A DNA stretch of 64,000 bases from Micromonospora sp. NBRC 110009. GTDB lineage: Bacteria > Actinomycetota > Actinomycetes > Mycobacteriales > Micromonosporaceae. Within the stretch, counting starts at the first letter, position 1, and the number at the start of each line of letters is the position of its first letter. Location: contig NZ_CP130427.1 of NCBI RefSeq assembly GCF_030518795.1, positions 3,224,001 through 3,288,000 on the forward strand, written 5' to 3'. The position numbers and the translations under genes are program-made. Positions 60,916-64,000 of the stretch are shown in pieces. Under the pieces are notes generated by a model. It searched no databases. It saw only the letters and a program-made list of their open reading frames with translations, and had not been told where the DNA came from.

Positions 60916-63056
60916 AGGTGCCGGCGGAGGAAGTCGAGCTCCAGGCGGAGCAGGCGCTCGGCCACACCACCGGCGGCCATGTGGGTGGCCCCGGTCAGCG
61001 GCAGCACGGCGTGCGGCCGGCCGGCGGCCAGCAGCGCCGCCGAGAGGCGCAGCGTGTGCGCGGCCAGCACGTTGTCGTCGACCAGGCCGTGCACCAGCAG
61101 CATCGGCCGGGCCTGGGCCGGGTCGCCGACCGGCTCGGCGGCCAGCTCCACCAGCGAGTGGTGGGCGTACACGTCCATCCCGTCGTCCGGCATACCCAGG
61201 TAGCGCTCGGTGTACGCGGTGTCGTACAGCGTCCAGTCGGTGACCGGGGCGCCGACCACCGCGCAGCGGAACAGCTCCGGGTGGCGCAGCACCGCCAGCC
61301 CGGCCAGCCAGCCGCCGAACGACCAGCCGCGCACCGCCACCCGCTCCAGGTCCAGGTCCGGGTGCTTGCCGGCGAGCGCGGTCAGCGCGTCCACCTGGTC
61401 GGAGAGGATCACGTCGGCCATCCGCCGGTGGATCGCCTTCTCGAACGACGGGGCGATGCCCGGGGTGCCCCGGTTGTCGATCGTCACCACCGCGAAGCCC
61501 TGCTCGGCCCACCACTGCCGTTCCAGCCAGGCCGACCGGGCGGCGACCACCTCCTGGTGCCCCGGCCCGCCGTAGACGTCCAGCAGCACCGGCAGCTTCG
61601 TGCCCTTGACGTGCTCCAGCGGGTAGAGCACCGCGCTCGGCAGCCGCCGGTCGGTCACCCGGACCATGGTCGGCCGCGGCGCGTACGGCGGGGTCGCGGC
61701 CAGCGAGCGCAGCTCGCCCACCTCACGGTCGTCGTGCCACACCCGCCAGTGGGTGCCCGGTTGCTCCAGGGAGGCGAGGCCGACCACCAGCGTGGCGCCG
61801 CCGATCGCCGCGGTGTGCCAGCCCGGGTCGCTGCCCATCCGGCGGGCGTCCACCCCGCCGCCGATCACCGTCCGGACCCGGTAGAGGTGGCGCTGGCTCG
61901 GCTCGCCCTCGCTCGCCTCGACCAGCAGGTCCGCCGGGGCGTTCGGCCCGGCGGGCAGCCGCCCCACCACCCGGCGTACGTAGAGCGACGGCGGGGTGAG
62001 CAGGGTGCCGTCGGCGAACAGGCAGCGGGCGTCGTACCCGTCGTGGGCCAGCTCGCCGCCGACCAGCACCCGGCCGTCGGGCAGGTGCGCCGGGGTGCCG
62101 GGGATCGGTTCCACCCAACGCGGGTCGGCCAGCTCGGCGTGCACCTGGGTCTCCCCGGTCCGCGGGTCCACCGCGAGCACCAGGCCGTGCTGCTGCGACC
62201 GGCGCAGCACGGTGATCAGCGGCCCGCCGTCCGCCCAGTCCACCGACGTCAGGTACGGGTAGGTCTCCCGGTCCCAGTGCACGTCCACCCAACCGCCGTC
62301 GAGGTCGAGCAGGTGCAGGCTGACCTCGGCGTTCGGCCCGCCCGCCACGGGGTACGCGACGGTCGTCGGCAGGCTCGCCGGGTCGGCCGGATCGTGCAGG
62401 TGCCACTGCGGCAGCCGGGACTCGTCCACCCGGGCGGCCAGCACCGAGCGCCCGTCCGGGGCCCACCAGTAGCCGCGGAACCGGCCGAACTCCTCCGCCG
62501 CGATGTGCTCGGCCAGCCCCCAGCTCACGCCGCTGTCCTCACCGGCGAGGAGGTTGTCCGTGCCGTCCGGCTCGACCACCCGCAACTGGCCCCGGCGGAC
62601 CCCCTCGGCGGCGTCGGTGACGTAGGCCAGCCGCTCGCCGGTCGGGTCGGGACGGGGGTCGATCACCGGGCCGACGGCGGTCACCTCGATCACGTCGCCG
62701 TGCACCAGGTCGGCCCGGAACAGCCGACCGGCCAGGGCGAACGCCGCCACCCGGCCGGCGGCGTCCAGGGCGTACGAGCCGATGCCGGCGGCGGCGAGTC
62801 GCAGCCGCTCGCGCAGCGCCCGCTCGCCGGGGGAGAGCGCGGTGGGATCAGCGTCCGAGCCGAGCAGCACCGCCGGATCGGCGACCAGCCGCTCCTCGCC
62901 GGAGGCGACGTCGAGCAGCCAGAGCGCGTCGGCCGGGTCCTCCGGTCCGGAGGAGCGCAGGAAGATCACCCGGCAGCCGTCGTCCGCGACGGAGACGGCG
63001 CGCGGCGCCCCGTGGCTGAACCGACGGGTACGGGCGGCCAGCTCGGGAAAGTCCAC
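60912..63056 (-). CDS. prolyl oligopeptidase / dipeptidyl peptidase IV-like S9 serine peptidase
   Basis: A 714-residue peptidase. Residues 1-440 form the beta-propeller (DPP IV N-terminal type) and the rest an alpha/beta-hydrolase domain. The nucleophile is in VRGWSFGGWLAG, the Asp in HGLVDDNV and the His in GATHMAAGG. There is no signal peptide, so it is probably cytoplasmic and could hydrolyse peptides taken up by the neighbouring importer. GTG 63056 lies 7 nt after TACGAT. Confidence 0.93.
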   Translation of the reverse strand: MDFPELAARTRRFSHGAPRAVSVADDGCRVIFLRSSGPEDPADALWLLDVASGEERLVADPAVLLGSDADPTALSPGERALRERLRLAAAGIGSYALDAAGRVAAFALAGRLFRADLVHGDVIEVTAVGPVIDPRPDPTGERLAYVTDAAEGVRRGQLRVVEPDGTDNLLAGEDSGVSWGLAEHIAAEEFGRFRGYWWAPDGRSVLAARVDESRLPQWHLHDPADPASLPTTVAYPVAGGPNAEVSLHLLDLDGGWVDVHWDRETYPYLTSVDWADGGPLITVLRRSQQHGLVLAVDPRTGETQVHAELADPRWVEPIPGTPAHLPDGRVLVGGELAHDGYDARCLFADGTLLTPPSLYVRRVVGRLPAGPNAPADLLVEASEGEPSQRHLYRVRTVIGGGVDARRMGSDPGWHTAAIGGATLVVGLASLEQPGTHWRVWHDDREVGELRSLAATPPYAPRPTMVRVTDRRLPSAVLYPLEHVKGTKLPVLLDVYGGPGHQEVVAARSAWLERQWWAEQGFAVVTIDNRGTPGIAPSFEKAIHRRMADVILSDQVDALTALAGKHPDLDLERVAVRGWSFGGWLAGLAVLRHPELFRCAVVGAPVTDWTLYDTAYTERYLGMPDDGMDVYAHHSLVELAAEPVGDPAQARPMLLVHGLVDDNVLAAHTLRLSAALLAAGRPHAVLPLTGATHMAAGGVAERLLRLELDFLRRHL

Positions 63057-63151
63057 GCTTCGGATCGTAGGCGCGCCCCGGGGGTGATGTGGCCGACCTG
63101 CGCGGACGCGTAATCCTCGGCGGGACAGGACCGCCGGATAGAGTGACGGGC

Positions 63152-64000
63152 GTGACGACGCTGCCCGATCGACGCCTTCTGCTGGTTCACGCGCACCCCG
63201 ACGACGAGTCCATCGGCACCGGCTCGACGATGGCCCACTACGCCGCCACCGGCGCCCACGTCACCCTCGTGACCTGCACGCTGGGCGAGGAGGGCGAGAT
63301 CCACGTACCGGAGCTGGCCCAGCTCGCCGCGGCCGAGGCCGACCAGCTCGGCGGCTACCGGATCGGTGAGCTGGCCGCCGCCTGCGCCGCGCTCGGCGTC
63401 ACCGACCACCGCTTCCTCGGCGGCGCGGGCCGCTACCGCGACTCCGGCATGATGGGCCTCGCCACCAACGAGCATCCCCGCGCCTTCTGGCAGGCCGACC
63501 TCGAGGAGGCCGCCGGTCACCTGGTGGCGATCATGCAGGAGGTACGCCCCCAGGTCATGATCACCTACGACGCCAACGGCTTCTACGGCCACCCGGACCA
63601 CATCCAGGCCCACCGGGTGGCGATGCGCGCCGTGGAGCTGGCCGCCGCCGAGGGGATCGCCCCGGCGAAGGTCTACTGGACGGCCATGCCGCGCAGCGTG
63701 CTGGCGGCCGGCCTGGACGCCTTCACCGAGTCCTCGGACAACCCGTTCGCCGGCATCGAGAGCGCCGACGAGCTGCCCTTCGGCACGCCCGACCCGGAGA
63801 TCGCCGCCCGGATCGACGCCACCGAGCAGCACGCCGCCAAGGAGGCGGCGATGCGGGCGCACGCCACCCAGATCCCGGCCACCTCCTGGCTCTACTCGAT
63901 CGCCGGCAACTTCGGTGCCGAGTTCATGGGCGTGGAGTACTTCACCCTGGCGCTCGGCGCGAAGGGACCGGGCAACGGCCCGTACGGCTGGGAGGACGAC
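63152..64000 (+). CDS. mshB: mycothiol biosynthesis deacetylase MshB, 3'-truncated by the window edge
   Basis: N-acetyl-1-D-myo-inositol-2-amino-2-deoxy-glucopyranoside deacetylase, second step of mycothiol synthesis. The frame is open for 283 codons to the window edge. The LmbE zinc motif [10 protein letters not shown] is near residue 14, the third ligand His in [16 protein letters not shown], and [14 protein letters not shown] matches MshB more than its paralogue Mca. GTG 63152 is 7 nt after TAGAGT with no Shine-Dalgarno. It is divergent from the S9 peptidase gene. Confidence 0.93.
   Translation, partial: MTTLPDRRLLLVHAHPDDESIGTGSTMAHYAATGAHVTLVTCTLGEEGEIHVPELAQLAAAEADQLGGYRIGELAAACAALGVTDHRFLGGAGRYRDSGMMGLATNEHPRAFWQADLEEAAGHLVAIMQEVRPQVMITYDANGFYGHPDHIQAHRVAMRAVELAAAEGIAPAKVYWTAMPRSVLAAGLDAFTESSDNPFAGIESADELPFGTPDPEIAARIDATEQHAAKEAAMRAHATQIPATSWLYSIAGNFGAEFMGVEYFTLALGAKGPGNGPYGWEDD

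Overview
The window is high-GC chromosomal DNA of a filamentous actinomycete, most likely a Micromonosporaceae member (Micromonospora or a close relative). The evidence is the G/C-ending codon use, many GTG starts, dense 4-nt ATGA/GTGA gene overlaps, many genes whose start codon lies 6-8 nt after a TANNNT box with no Shine-Dalgarno sequence, a mycothiol deacetylase gene (mshB), and GGGGCCCCTGTTAACGCC-type intergenic fold-back repeats that I associate with that family. The genus is inference.

Layout. 1-23.1 kb is core genome: mdh (5' cut off) and icd flanking a metallo-hydrolase, galT with a DeoR regulator, a sulfurylase-like/APS-kinase fusion, a four-gene ABC-2 export operon, valS, a two-half-transporter ABC exporter, an Ada-AlkA fusion plus ogt alkylation-repair operon, an EamA exporter divergent from a MarR regulator, a peptidase E and ychF.

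23.1-37.4 kb is a genomic island. It begins exactly at the last codons of ychF and ends at a second copy of those codons, with a third, one-mismatch copy inside, so the 3' end of ychF looks like an integration site used more than once. No integrase survives. The island holds small membrane proteins, a methyltransferase, two paralogous ECF sigma/membrane-partner pairs (one in each att-bounded half), a third ECF sigma factor with a damaged partner gene, a membrane glutaredoxin-like protein, SnoaL, DUF805 and DUF2188-type proteins and two probable frameshifted genes. Between them lie two families of repeated end modules at near-constant spacing and a 3' tRNA-Thr fragment. I read these as scars of earlier integrative elements.

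37.4-46.4 kb is a mosaic of small accessory genes: GrpB-type nucleotidyltransferase, winged-helix regulator plus membrane protein, SUKH-type and DUF7660-type proteins, GntR, DivIVA-domain protein, YdcF/SanA-like protein, a methyltransferase and a bacterial PH domain. 46.5-64 kb returns to core functions: mutT-type Nudix hydrolase, succinate dehydrogenase (membrane subunit, SdhA, SdhB), a TldD/TldE protease pair, Uma2 protein, a five-gene dipeptide/oligopeptide ABC importer with its binding protein last, an S9 peptidase that could process imported peptides, and mshB running off the right edge.
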